Numbered from the stretch's first letter, positions 1 through 7,594 are shown. The stretch: 14,771 nt of DNA from Verrucomicrobiota bacterium (GCA_003219095.1 QHPM01000105.1:1-14771), one strand, 5' to 3'. Translations and numbers: made by a program. Notes: generated by a model from the sequence alone, not told the origin.

Positions 1-1120
1 GCACCTCCGGAGTAATGTTTAAGTCGAACTTCTTTCCGTCGCGCAGAACAGAGAAAATTACCGGCTGACTGCCATGATGCCTGATGTATTCTGAGGCTGC
101 CGCGGTACTCTTCATCGGAGTCTGATCGATGGCGAGAACAACGTCTCCCTTTTGCAAACCCGCTCGCGCCGCGGGACTATCCTTTGACACCTCCCCAACG
201 ACAAGCGGACCCGGCTCAAACGACACTGTCACATCCGTGCCATTCCGCTTCAGGTTTAACTGAATAGGTGTGGACGGATTTTCCCGCAAAAAATCATCAA
301 TCCCGTTAATGTCATAAAGTGGTTTGCCATTGATCCCGACGATCAGATCGTTCGCTTGTATTCCCGCCTTCGCCGCAGGGCTGTCCGGTAAGACCCGCGC
401 GACCAAGGGAGTTTCGGCCGGAAGAATTTCGATCTGGCGTAGCCCCTTCCGCTTCCACCACGCGTGCGTTTGCGGGATTATCGCTTTTGCTTCCACTGTA
501 ATTACACGCGTCTTTCCATCCACGTTTCGCGCGACAGTGATCGGAATGGCTTCGCCTTCACTGCGGACAATGCGCCAACTGATTGAGTCTTCGCTCATGC
601 CACCGAAACGAGTGACCGGGTGTCCATCCACCGAAAGAATCTTGTCGCCTGCCTTAAGAGCAGCTTGGGCGGCGGGCCCATCGGGCATGACATAGCCGAT
701 GATCGTGGTCGCTTCCGATTCGCTGACCGGTCGTCCCACTATCCAGATGAAAACCGCAAAAATGACAGCGAGCAGGAAACTGAAAAGCGGGCCGGCGAAG
801 GCGACGATGATTTTGTCGAACGCTGAAATCTTTGGCAATTGCGCGCGGTCGATGTCCGCTTTGCCCTCGATGATATCCATGGGGGCGAGCTGCGGTAATG
901 CGACGAATCCGCCGAAGGGCAACGAACCGAGCGAGTATTCCACGCCATTGATCGTTTTTTTCCAGATCGGTTTGCCGAACCAGACGCCAAATTTTTCGAT
1001 GTAGAGGCCGCGCCAGCGCGCGGCCAAAAAATGGCCAAGCTCGTGCACGATGATGAGCAGATTGAAAAGAGCCAGGACCTCGAAAACGATGAGGATGACG
1101 CGTGCGATGTGGAGGATCAT
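1..1120 (-). CDS. rseP: Site-2 zinc metalloprotease RseP (partial, C-terminus beyond window edge)
   Basis: This is a continuous open frame from an ATG at 1120 to the window edge, 373 codons with no stop. It encodes an intramembrane M50 protease that in other bacteria cleaves anti-sigma factors in the inner membrane. A first hydrophobic helix (residues about 5-30) carries the zinc motif HELGH at 26-30, and a second membrane helix lies near 108-130. Three PDZ-like domains follow at about 140-215, 238-305 and 307-373, each with the pattern D-x-PAAxAgxxxgDxI/V. E. coli RseP has two. The distal LDG metal-ligand motif and last helices lie outside the window. The gene follows dxr by 85 bases on the same strand, the usual cdsA-dxr-rseP order. 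I see no good Shine-Dalgarno, but the start fits the family N-terminus. Confidence 0.93.
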   Translation of the reverse strand, partial: MILHIARVILIVFEVLALFNLLIIVHELGHFLAARWRGLYIEKFGVWFGKPIWKKTINGVEYSLGSLPFGGFVALPQLAPMDIIEGKADIDRAQLPKISAFDKIIVAFAGPLFSFLLAVIFAVFIWIVGRPVSESEATTIIGYVMPDGPAAQAALKAGDKILSVDGHPVTRFGGMSEDSISWRIVRSEGEAIPITVARNVDGKTRVITVEAKAIIPQTHAWWKRKGLRQIEILPAETPLVARVLPDSPAAKAGIQANDLIVGINGKPLYDINGIDDFLRENPSTPIQLNLKRNGTDVTVSFEPGPLVVGEVSKDSPAARAGLQKGDVVLAIDQTPMKSTAAASEYIRHHGSQPVIFSVLRDGKKFDLNITPEV

Positions 1121-1182
1121 GTTGGAAACAGGAATGGTGATTCCTGAATGGTAATTCGAGTTTGGTGCATGAGCTTCCGATG

Positions 1183-1212
1183 CAACGTTTTAACGATTCA
1201 ACGCTTCAAACG
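1183..1212. repeat. TTAACG/TTCAACG-type short repeat at the dxr 3' end
   Basis: A run of related units (CAACGTTTTAACG, ATTCAACG, CTTCAAACG) spans the dxr stop codon and the dxr-rseP gap. The same style of sequence recurs at 7171-7252 around another pair of gene ends. On the minus strand the unit order gives the last dxr codon(s) and its TGA. Confidence 0.55.
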
Positions 1213-2405
1213 CGCCTTCCGGCTTCCGCGCGCGCCCATTGGTCGGCCCGCAATATCTCATCGAGATCGGGATGCGCAACGGACTCGTGCGCGTTCATCA
1301 CTTCCTCAACCGTTTGCCAGATTCGGGGAAAATTCATCCGTTTTTCGAGAAAAGCAGAGACCGCTATTTCATTGGCCGCGTTCAAAACAGCGGGAAGTGT
1401 CCCGCCGGTTTCCCCTGCGCGCCGGGCCAGGCCGAGCGCGGGGAAATCCTCGTAACGCGGCCGCGCAAACTTCAGCTCAGCCAGTTTTCCAAAATCGAGC
1501 GGCGGCAGCGAATTTGGCACGCGGTCTGGCCAGGTGATGGCGTATTGAATCGGGAAACACATATTGGAGTGCGACAATTGCGCGAGCACCGATCCATCGG
1601 CGAATTCGACCATCGAATGCACAATGCTTTCCGGATGGATCACTACTTCTACCTGCGCCATTCCCACTCCAAATAACCAATGCGCCTCAATCATTTCCAG
1701 TCCCTTATTAAATAGGGTGGCCGAATCGATCGTGATCTTCGGCCCCATGTTCCAAGTCGGATGTTTCAGCGCTTGTTCCACCGTAGTTTCCGAGAACTTC
1801 TCCGCTGGTGTTTCCCGAAACGGCCCTCCCGACGCGGTAAGGATGATTCGGCGGACATCCGCCGGCTGAAATGTGGGAGCGGCCTCAGCGCCGCGACTGT
1901 TCGCGGCACTAAGGCCCCTCCCACTTTGAAGACACTGAAAAATCGCGTTGTGCTCGCTATCAACCGGCAGCACGTGCACTCCTCTTTCGCGCGCTTCCCG
2001 CATCACAATCTCACCCGCCATCACCAAAATCTCCTTGCTGGCAACGGCCAGATCTTTCCCCGCTTCGATCGCAGCCAGCGCTGGACGCAAACCACCGGTC
2101 CCGACAATTGCGACCAAAACCATGTCGCTCGCCACTGCCGATGCGATCTCACGCAGCCCCGTTTCACCAGAAAAAATCTCCGGCTGATATTTTAGGTTCG
2201 CGCGCAGCTCGCTGAGTTTTGTCTGATCGACGATGCAAACTGCGGGCGGCCGCAATTCATTCGCTTGTGCCGCGAGCTCGCGCGCCTTGGAGTTCGCCGC
2301 GATGCCGACAATTTCCACGCGCTCCGGAATGTCGCGCGCAACTTTCGCAGCGCTTTCCCCGATGGAGCCGGTCGCGCCGAGAACGACGAGCCGCTTACGT
2401 TTCAT
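1206..2405 (-). CDS. dxr: 1-deoxy-D-xylulose 5-phosphate reductoisomerase
   Basis: DXR makes 2-C-methyl-D-erythritol 4-phosphate from DXP with NADPH, the committed step of the MEP isoprenoid pathway in the cytoplasm. The 399-aa protein starts MKRKRLVVLGATGSIG, with the NADPH-binding GATGSIG at 10-16. Metal ligands are visible as D149 and E151 (in PVDSEHNA) and E237 (in NKGLE 233-237). H215, N233 and K234 match the known active site. An upstream in-frame ATG at 2540 would add 45 residues coded by a repeat, so I chose the ATG at 2405. The loop between SEHNAIFQCLQ and IILTASGGPF contains about 18 residues (161-178) coded by a palindromic repeat. The C-terminus ends early in another repeat, at RRV. 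It sits between cdsA and rseP on the same strand. Confidence 0.95.
   Translation of the reverse strand: MKRKRLVVLGATGSIGESAAKVARDIPERVEIVGIAANSKARELAAQANELRPPAVCIVDQTKLSELRANLKYQPEIFSGETGLREIASAVASDMVLVAIVGTGGLRPALAAIEAGKDLAVASKEILVMAGEIVMREARERGVHVLPVDSEHNAIFQCLQSGRGLSAANSRGAEAAPTFQPADVRRIILTASGGPFRETPAEKFSETTVEQALKHPTWNMGPKITIDSATLFNKGLEMIEAHWLFGVGMAQVEVVIHPESIVHSMVEFADGSVLAQLSHSNMCFPIQYAITWPDRVPNSLPPLDFGKLAELKFARPRYEDFPALGLARRAGETGGTLPAVLNAANEIAVSAFLEKRMNFPRIWQTVEEVMNAHESVAHPDLDEILRADQWARAEAGRRV
1873..1924. repeat. 52-bp palindromic repeat inside dxr
   Basis: Two 24-base arms (1873-1896 and 1901-1924) are inverted copies with three mismatches around a 4-base loop CTGT. The outer ends are GTGGGAG and CTCCCAC, and the inner ends are GCCGCGA and TCGCGGC. 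The element lies in frame within dxr and codes for residues 161-178, roughly SGRGLSAANSRGAEAAPT, in a linker whose length varies among DXR proteins. It looks like a REP- or MITE-like palindrome tolerated there. No second copy is present in this window. Confidence 0.85.
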
Positions 2406-2535
2406 CTGGGGAGCACAGGCTGCCAGCCTGTCGTTCGCGGCAGCTTGCCGCGAAAAGTTGTTCTCTGTCGATACGTTGTGATCATTCCGCCGGCTGGCAG
2501 CCGGCGGATGCAGGCAGGCTGCCTGCGCTCCCCAG
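2406..2535. repeat. 130-bp composite inverted repeat between cdsA and dxr
   Basis: Outer arms of 25 bases (2406-2430 and 2511-2535) match as inverted copies in 22 of 25 positions and begin with CTGGGGAGC. Two perfect hairpins lie between them: 2434-2454 (TTCGCGGCA, loop GCT, TGCCGCGAA) and 2486-2508 (11-base arms TCCGCCGGCTG around one base). The element abuts the dxr ATG directly and fills most of the 157-base gap after cdsA, so a transcript through both genes would be strongly folded just before dxr. It is open in the dxr frame, which creates a false N-terminal extension. Confidence 0.85.
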
Positions 2536-2562
2536 CACATACGCGTTCACGCCTCATCGTTC

Positions 2563-3446
2563 TTACGGAACTCGCACCACCAATCGCAGATAGAAAAACA
2601 ACAGCGGTGCGGTGAACAGCAAACTGTCGACCAGGTCGAGTGCTCCACCAATGCCGGGTAACAATCTTCCGGAATCCTTCACCCCAGTGCTGCGCTTGAC
2701 GATCGATTCCGCCAGATCGCCGATCACCGCCGCGAAACCAAGCAGGAGAGATGCCCAGGCATTAGTTTGAAAAGAAGCAGACTCGCCAGCAGCGAAAACC
2801 CCATCGCACCAAAAAATCCTTCCCACGTTTTCTTTGGGCTAATGTGCGGAATAAGTGGATGCCGGCCGATGATGCTGCCGGTAAGGTACGCACCCATGTC
2901 GCTGAACTTCGTGATCGCGATTAAATAAAGGCAATAAAATTGTCCCATGATCGCACCTGTCTCCGATCGCGGCACGACATAAAGAATTTTGGTCATGAAA
3001 TTGAAGAGCCAGAGCACGTAGAGCAGGCCAAAGAGGGTGTAGGCCATCGCTTGCAGCGGTTCGTCCTCGCGTAAACGCGCAAACATCTGGCGCGTGATCA
3101 CGGTCAGTAAAAACAGCAGCAGTACTGCCGTCTCGAACTCATAGGAATTTGCCAGTCCAAAATGCGAGAAATAATAAAAACTGCCGCAGAGCATGGCCAC
3201 GCCGCAGATCATGGCCGTGACTTTGAAATTGCGCAGCCCGCGCTGGTCGAGCATGCCGTAGAATTCCCAGAGCGAGATCAAACCGAACGCGCTGATCAAG
3301 CCCCAAAACGCGAGCTCGAATCCAGAAAACGCAATCAGCAACGCAACCGTCCAGAGGACGACCGTGCTGGCGAATCGCAGAATGAAAACGGCGCGCGGCG
3401 TGGCCGGTTTCTTTTCAATTTCTTGCGTCTCAGCCGTTGCGGGCAT
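2563..3446 (-). pseudogene. cdsA: Phosphatidate cytidylyltransferase (CDP-diglyceride synthase), frameshifted
   Basis: CdsA makes CDP-diacylglycerol from phosphatidate and CTP in the inner membrane, the precursor of phospholipids. The first frame (3446 down to 2724) holds about six hydrophobic helices and the motif KFSDMGAYLTGSIIGRHPLIP followed by SPKKTWEG, then ends at an out-of-frame stop. The second frame, about 2800 to 2563, carries LLGFAAVIGDLAESIVKR and the C-terminal signature KDSGRLLPGIGGALDLVDS. The two frames differ as expected for loss of 3n+1 bases near 2760-2800. The signature has Ile in place of the usual His of PGHGG and Leu in place of Arg of DR. cdsA is normally essential, so a sequencing or assembly error is as likely as a real lesion. 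The uppS gene often found upstream is absent; tdh diverges instead. Confidence 0.85.
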
Positions 3447-3563
3447 GGAACGTCATCATCGGAATGATGAGGGAAGTTGTCCACAGACATTCCACAATGG
3501 CATGACGACTTTCATCGATTCCTGTTTTCCTCATTTCCTGATTTCGCCTAGGTTTAACTCGCG

Positions 3564-4610
3564 ATGCAAAAAATGATGCCTGCGATCGTGAAAGCCAAAG
3601 CGGAACCGGGCTTGTGGCTCGAAGAAGTCCCGGTGCCTGAACTCGGCCCGGACGACGTGCTGATCCGAACGAAGAAAGCCTCAATCTGCGGCACTGATAT
3701 TCACATTTATAACTGGGATGATTGGGCGCAGAAGACCATTCCCGTGCCAATGACAATCGGCCACGAATTTGTCGGAAAAATCGCGTCGGTGGGAACAAAT
3801 GTGCGCGGGTTTGCCGAAGGCGATCTCGTCGTCGGGGAAGGTCATATCACCTGCGGGCATTGCAGGAACTGCCTGGCCGGTCGCCGGCACCTTTGCCCGA
3901 ACACACAAGGCGTCGGAGTTAATCGTCCCGGTGCCTGGGCCGAATTCGTCGCCATTCCCGCGACTAATGCATGGCATGCCGATCCTTCCATTTCGCTCGA
4001 TGTCCTTTCCTGCTTCGATCCGTTGGGAAACGCCGTGCATACCGCGCTTACCTTCGATCTCGTCGGCGAGGACGTCCTTATCACCGGCGCGGGACCGATC
4101 GGTTGCATGGCCATTCCAATTTGCCGGCATGCTGGCGCCCGCCACGTCGTCATCACCGACGTGAACCCCTATCGTCTTGATCTCGCCCGCAAAATGGGCG
4201 CGACACTGGCGCTCGATGTGGGCACGGAAAAATTGGCCGATGCGATGAAGCAACTCGGAATGAAGGAAGGTTTCGATGTTTGCCTGGAGATGTCGGGTAA
4301 CCCCAAGGCTTTCACCGACATTTTGCCAAACATGTTTTACGGCGGCAAAATCGCGCTCCTCGGAATCATGCCATCAACCGCGTCGATCGATTGGAATGTC
4401 GTCGTCTTCCACAGTCTGACTCTGCAAGGGATTTATGGACGCGAAATGTTCGAAACCTGGTACAAAATGACCTCGCTGATCCAGAGCGGGGTAGATATTT
4501 CGCCTGTCATTACCCATCGCTTTCCATTTCAACAATTCAAAGAAGCGATCGAGCTCGCCAAGTCCGGCAACTCTGGAAAGATCGTGCTGGATTGGAGCGA
4601 GACTACCTAG
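3564..4610 (+). CDS. tdh: L-threonine 3-dehydrogenase
   Basis: This zinc- and NAD-dependent cytoplasmic enzyme oxidises L-threonine to 2-amino-3-oxobutyrate. The 348-aa protein is of family length and close to the E. coli enzyme as I recall it. Catalytic zinc ligands are C42 ([13 protein letters not shown]), H67 and E68 (IGHEF). Structural zinc cysteines are C97, C100, C103 and C111, in [13 protein letters not shown]. The nucleotide-binding GAGPIG is at 175-180. Specificity motifs [11 protein letters not shown] and [14 protein letters not shown] are intact. The start is the first ATG at 3564; a second ATG at 3576 is possible, and no strong ribosome site favours either. It diverges from cdsA across 117 bases. 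Its pathway partner kbl lies about 1 kb downstream on the same strand, interrupted by an opposite-strand lipoprotein gene. Confidence 0.97.
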   Translation: MQKMMPAIVKAKAEPGLWLEEVPVPELGPDDVLIRTKKASICGTDIHIYNWDDWAQKTIPVPMTIGHEFVGKIASVGTNVRGFAEGDLVVGEGHITCGHCRNCLAGRRHLCPNTQGVGVNRPGAWAEFVAIPATNAWHADPSISLDVLSCFDPLGNAVHTALTFDLVGEDVLITGAGPIGCMAIPICRHAGARHVVITDVNPYRLDLARKMGATLALDVGTEKLADAMKQLGMKEGFDVCLEMSGNPKAFTDILPNMFYGGKIALLGIMPSTASIDWNVVVFHSLTLQGIYGREMFETWYKMTSLIQSGVDISPVITHRFPFQQFKEAIELAKSGNSGKIVLDWSETT

Positions 4611-4628
4611 CTTAGGGGTCCTTCTGTT

Positions 4629-4693
4629 CTGTAGAGGCAGCCGTGTCGGCTGGATTTGTTTGATGGTTGCAGGCGACACGCCTGCTACTACAG
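4629..4693. repeat. 65-bp imperfect inverted repeat after tdh
   Basis: Arms of about 25 bases begin CTGTAG and end CTACAG. They share the cores CCGTGTCGG and GGCGACACGCC, matching in about 20 of 25 positions around a 15-base loop. It lies 18 bases after the tdh stop and about 40 bases before the 3' end of the convergent lipoprotein gene. It could act as a two-way transcription stop, although neither side has a clear T tract. Confidence 0.7.
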
Positions 4694-4732
4694 GTCGTCC
4701 CGAGGTAACGCATTCACTTTAATTAGGACGAA

Positions 4733-5503
4733 CTACTGCAATTGTGCCGCGGCCTCTTCGTTTCCTTGAAGCTCGAGCACCATGCGGCGGATGTGTTTGT
4801 AATCCTGATGTCGCTCCAAAAAGTGCAAACTTTCTTCTACATCGCCCCACTTCAGAATCTCAATCGGTTCTTCCCGCGCACCCCACGCGTTCATCTCCAC
4901 CTGAGTCGCCATATAGAGGTCGATGGTGTTGCGTCCGGCCAGGGCCCAGCCGTAGTCGTCGACGTGATAGATCTGGCCGGTTGAAAGCAATCGGAAAGTC
5001 GTGCCCATCGGCCAGCGCGACCAGTCTGCGGCTGCGCTTCCGATCTTCGGAGGCTGCGCTCTCGTCTTCACCACCACCCGTTTGGCTCGCACGACTTTCA
5101 CCGTCCGTGTAGTTGTCGTAGTTGTGGTGGTCGTGCCGCGGGTTGGCTTGCGCATCGCCGGTTTTGGTTCGTCATCATTCATCGAGAACGGCTGCGGCGC
5201 CGGCGTATAGGAAGCGACCCTGTAGTTGTCTTCAATCTCTAAGGGCAAACGAGTGTTTTCAGCGCGGTGAATCGGAGGTCCGGCAGCCTGCAATTCGCCC
5301 CCAAGCGCGTTGTGATTTGTGAACTGAAGATGATCCGATTCGGTATGGGTGTAGGCGGTCGTGCGCACAGTTTGGAAAGCTGACCTTGCGAGCGGGGCCT
5401 CGTAGGCCGGAAGCGGACGCACACCAGTCGTGCCGCAGGAAGAGAGAAGAATCGCGCTGATTCCCGCGACTGCGATAACAAGGAGAATCCGGGCGTGTTT
5501 CAA
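4733..5503 (-). CDS. 3D-domain lipoprotein with a split domain and a threonine tract
   Basis: The 256-aa protein has a lipoprotein signal: a hydrophobic core at 6-19 and the lipobox LSSC with Cys23. The C-terminal part matches the 3D (Asp-Asp-Asp) fold of MltA-type murein hydrolases and related proteins: D160 before WPMGT, D182/D183 in [12 protein letters not shown]195 in TIDLY, then NAWG. The N-terminal strand of that fold, [11 protein letters not shown], is at 48-58. About 100 residues separate the halves, including nine threonines (124-132) and a basic valine-rich stretch. The start codon is TTG, and an in-frame TAA lies five codons upstream. The mature protein probably sits in the outer membrane and acts on peptidoglycan, but a catalytic role is inferred from the fold only. 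It lies between tdh and kbl on the other strand. Confidence 0.8.
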   Translation of the reverse strand: MKHARILLVIAVAGISAILLSSCGTTGVRPLPAYEAPLARSAFQTVRTTAYTHTESDHLQFTNHNALGGELQAAGPPIHRAENTRLPLEIEDNYRVASYTPAPQPFSMNDDEPKPAMRKPTRGTTTTTTTTTRTVKVVRAKRVVVKTRAQPPKIGSAAADWSRWPMGTTFRLLSTGQIYHVDDYGWALAGRNTIDLYMATQVEMNAWGAREEPIEILKWGDVEESLHFLERHQDYKHIRRMVLELQGNEEAAAQLQ

Positions 5504-5614
5504 GGATGGGCGCAGTTATTAACAGATTATTCACAAGCTGCGCAACCGAAATTTCCGTTTACAAACCAAGGTGCACCGGCTTTGCACTCCGCCAGGTTCG
5601 CGCAAGATTGCCGC

Positions 5615-6808
5615 ATGCTCGCCGAATTTGATCAGCAACTCACGAAAACGCTTGGTGAAATCAAAGCGCAGGGCCTTTACAAAACCGAGCGGATTATCAC
5701 CACGCCGCAGGATGCACACATTACTGTCTCCGGAGGCAAGCGCGTTCTTAATTTATGCGCGAACAATTACCTTGGGCTGGCCGATCACCCGGCGCTCATC
5801 GCCGCGGCCAAGGAAGCACTCGATACTCACGGCTTCGGCATGGCGAGTGTGCGTTTCATTTGCGGGACACAGGACATCCACAAGGAACTGGAAAACGCGC
5901 TGACAAAATTTCTCGGGACCGAGGAAACCATTCTTTATCCCAGTGCCTTCGATGCCAACGGCGGGCTATTCGAGACCCTGTTAACCGACAAGGATGCGGT
6001 GGTTTCCGACGAACTAAATCACGCCTCAATCATAGACGGCATCCGGCTCTGCAAAGCCCAGCGCTTTCGTTACAAGCATAACGACATGGCCGATCTGGAA
6101 GCGAAGCTGCGCGAGGCGAGCAACGCCAAGGTCAAACTGATTGCGACCGATGGTTGTTTCTCGATGGACGGAACAATCGCTGAGCTAAAGTCTATCTGCG
6201 ATCTGGCCGACAAATACGGCGCGTTGGTGATGATTGATGATGCGCACGCGACCGGTTTTCTGGGCAAGACAGGACGCGGCACGCATGAATATCGAGATGT
6301 CATGGGCAGAATCGACATCATCACTGGCACATTGGGGAAAGCCCTTGGTGGCGCGAGTGGTGGATTTACCTGCGCACGGCAACACATTGTTGAGCTATTG
6401 AGGCAACGATCGCGCCCATATCTTTTCTCTAACAGCGTCGCGCCACATATTGTTGCCGCGACGCTTAAAGCCCTTGAACTTCTGACTGGTTCGACTGAGT
6501 TACGCGACAAACTCGAAGCGAACACGAAATACTTTCGCACCGCCCTAACGGAACGTGGACTCAATATCAAACCTGGAGTTCATCCAATCGTCCCAATTAT
6601 GATCGGCGATGCCGCGAAGTCGCAAAAGTTTGCCGCCAGTATGCTGGAGAAAGGCGTTTACGTCATCGGCTTCTTCTACCCGGTCGTGCCACATGGGACG
6701 GCACGGGTCAGGACCCAGGTGAGCGCGGCACATTCCCGCGAAGACTTGGAGTTCGCCGTTAATGCCTTTACTGAAACAAACGCGGAGCTTCGCGATTCGT
6801 CATCCTGA
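5615..6808 (+). CDS. kbl: 2-amino-3-ketobutyrate CoA ligase (glycine C-acetyltransferase)
   Basis: This PLP enzyme cleaves 2-amino-3-oxobutyrate with CoA to glycine and acetyl-CoA, completing threonine breakdown started by Tdh. The 397-aa protein is close to the 398 aa of E. coli Kbl. I chose the ATG at 5615 because [17 protein letters not shown] aligns with the family N-terminus. The open frame runs up to 5495 and would overlap the divergent lipoprotein. Visible motifs are [10 protein letters not shown] (50-59), H136 in [10 protein letters not shown], the PLP-contacting [10 protein letters not shown] at 208-217, and the Schiff-base lysine K242 in [10 protein letters not shown]. The last codons (about SS plus TGA) are supplied by an inverted repeat at 6799. 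The 111-base gap upstream, shared with the lipoprotein gene, must hold its promoter if it is not read from tdh. Confidence 0.97.
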   Translation: MLAEFDQQLTKTLGEIKAQGLYKTERIITTPQDAHITVSGGKRVLNLCANNYLGLADHPALIAAAKEALDTHGFGMASVRFICGTQDIHKELENALTKFLGTEETILYPSAFDANGGLFETLLTDKDAVVSDELNHASIIDGIRLCKAQRFRYKHNDMADLEAKLREASNAKVKLIATDGCFSMDGTIAELKSICDLADKYGALVMIDDAHATGFLGKTGRGTHEYRDVMGRIDIITGTLGKALGGASGGFTCARQHIVELLRQRSRPYLFSNSVAPHIVAATLKALELLTGSTELRDKLEANTKYFRTALTERGLNIKPGVHPIVPIMIGDAAKSQKFAASMLEKGVYVIGFFYPVVPHGTARVRTQVSAAHSREDLEFAVNAFTETNAELRDSSS

Positions 6809-6881
6809 GCGAAGTCGAAGGATCCCGTTGCGTTACCTTTACGATTTCATCGCGGGATCCCTCGACTGCGCTCGGGATGAC
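6799..6881. repeat. 83-bp inverted repeat of the TCATCCTGAGCGAAG type
   Basis: Two 28-base arms (6799-6826 and 6854-6881) are inverted copies with a few mismatches, with outer ends GTCATCC and GGATGAC and inner GGATCCC/GGGATCC. The kbl stop codon (6806-6808) lies inside the left arm. The DUF3303 ribosome site begins four bases after the right arm. The sequence is a widespread type of dispersed repeat in GC-rich bacteria, often mis-annotated as the peptide HPERSRRI. Confidence 0.88.
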
Positions 6882-6884
6882 CGT

Positions 6885-6888
6885 AAGG
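6885..6888 (+). promoter_or_regulatory. Ribosome binding site for the DUF3303 gene
   Basis: AAGG lies 8 bases before the ATG at 6897. It supports that start over the longer open frame, which begins inside kbl and runs through the inverted repeat. Confidence 0.6.
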
Positions 6889-6896
6889 TCGAAGCG

Positions 6897-7175
6897 ATGC
6901 TTTACATGGTGGTGGAACATTTTAAAGACGCGGCTGTGCTGGAGATCTATCGCCGGTTTCGCGAGAAAGGCCGGATGATGCCGGAAGGTCTTAACTACGT
7001 CTCGAGCTGGATCGATACGGATATGAAAGTCTGCTATCAACTCATGGAAGCCGAAAACGCCACGCTCTTCCAGCGGTGGACAGAAAACTGGGACGACCTG
7101 ATGGAATTCAAAATCGTGCCGGTACGGACATCCGCTGAGACGGCGGCCATTGTTGAGCGCAGGCGGACAGGTTAA
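6897..7175 (+). CDS. DUF3303 family protein
   Basis: This 92-aa protein begins MLYMVVEHFKDAAVLEIYRR and contains FREKGRMMPEGLNYVSSW, followed by an acidic ATLFQRWTENWDDLMEFKIVPV. This matches the DUF3303 pattern of small, probably dimeric alpha/beta-barrel proteins of unknown function, with no signal peptide. The upstream extension of the frame to 6762 is rejected because it lies in kbl and a dispersed repeat. The gene follows kbl by 88 bases and may be read from the same transcript, but the repeat between them argues for separate control. Its stop codon lies at the beginning of another inverted repeat. The function is unknown. Confidence 0.85.
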   Translation: MLYMVVEHFKDAAVLEIYRRFREKGRMMPEGLNYVSSWIDTDMKVCYQLMEAENATLFQRWTENWDDLMEFKIVPVRTSAETAAIVERRRTG

Positions 7176-7252
7176 GAAGTTAAAGGGGTTACAACGTTAA
7201 AAGGCGCTATTCCATTTTAACGATTTAACTGTTTAATTTTTTCACTTTTTCA
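7171..7252. repeat. AT-rich inverted repeat between the DUF3303 and cupin genes
   Basis: The arms are about 30 bases and imperfect. The innermost part, CGTTAAAA (7195-7202) and TTTTAACG (7215-7222), is perfect. The element contains the TAA of the DUF3303 gene (7173-7175) on plus and the TAA plus the last few codons of the cupin gene on minus. It resembles the repeat at 1183-1212. It may serve as a bidirectional terminator between these convergent genes. Confidence 0.65.
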
Positions 7253-7587
7253 GAACCCCGTTCCTTCTCGTCTGCCGCCAGATAGTCGTCACGCGGCGGA
7301 CTAAAAGTATCGAGAACGCGCGTATCCTCGACTGTTTCGACGCCGTGCGGCACGTTGCTCGCCAGGTAAAACGAATCGCCGGTGGTAAGTTCATGGGATG
7401 TTCCTTCCACAATCAGCCGCATTCGTCCGGACAGGATATGCACAATCTGTTCCTGTGAATGCTGGTGCTCAGGCATGAGGCTGCCGGCATCGAGCTGTGC
7501 AATCATCTGATACATGGTGCGACCGTGCGCGTGCGTGCGGCGTTTGATCCCAGGGCAAATCTGAATCCATGGATTTTCTTGTTTCAT
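7225..7587 (-). CDS. Single-domain cupin protein
   Basis: The 120-aa protein shows both cupin motifs. Motif 1 is GSLMPEHQHSQEQIVHILSG with H41, H43 and Q47 where Glu is usual. Motif 2 is GDSFYLASNVPHGVE with H81. It is a small beta-barrel likely to bind a metal and a small ligand, and many relatives are sensors or isomerases; the substrate is unknown. GGAG lies 11 bases before the ATG at 7587. The C-terminal tail, EKVKKLNS, is coded by the repeat at 7171-7252 and is probably not part of the fold. The gene follows the ATP-grasp-like gene with a gap of 7 bases, so the two are very likely co-transcribed. Confidence 0.88.
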   Translation of the reverse strand: MKQENPWIQICPGIKRRTHAHGRTMYQMIAQLDAGSLMPEHQHSQEQIVHILSGRMRLIVEGTSHELTTGDSFYLASNVPHGVETVEDTRVLDTFSPPRDDYLAADEKERGSEKVKKLNS

Positions 7588-7594
7588 AATATAT

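Noticed and set aside
324..1038. Several open frames opposite to rseP
   Set aside because: They are shadows of the uninterrupted protease frame, whose motifs (HELGH, PDZ) are unmistakable.
2406..2540. 45-residue N-terminal extension of DXR
   Set aside because: It is coded entirely by the composite inverted repeat; the NADPH motif normally begins within the first ten residues.
2760..2800. Programmed -1 frameshift in cdsA
   Set aside because: No canonical slippery heptamer or downstream pseudoknot is evident; a lesion or sequencing error is simpler.
3479..3487. DnaA-box-like TTGTCCACA
   Set aside because: One mismatch and isolated, so not evidence of an origin.
3681..4253. Antisense 190-residue open frame inside tdh
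   Set aside because: It is the shadow of a strongly conserved gene and shows no domain or start signal.
5527..5535. Perfect DnaA box TTATTCACA
   Set aside because: A single box with no cluster and no replication genes nearby; expected by chance.
5495..5614. 40-residue N-terminal extension of Kbl
   Set aside because: It overlaps the divergent lipoprotein start, and family alignment places the start at MLAEFDQQL.
6762..6896. N-terminal extension of the DUF3303 protein
   Set aside because: It lies inside kbl and the dispersed repeat, giving the familiar false peptide HPERSRRI; the Shine-Dalgarno supports the ATG at 6897.
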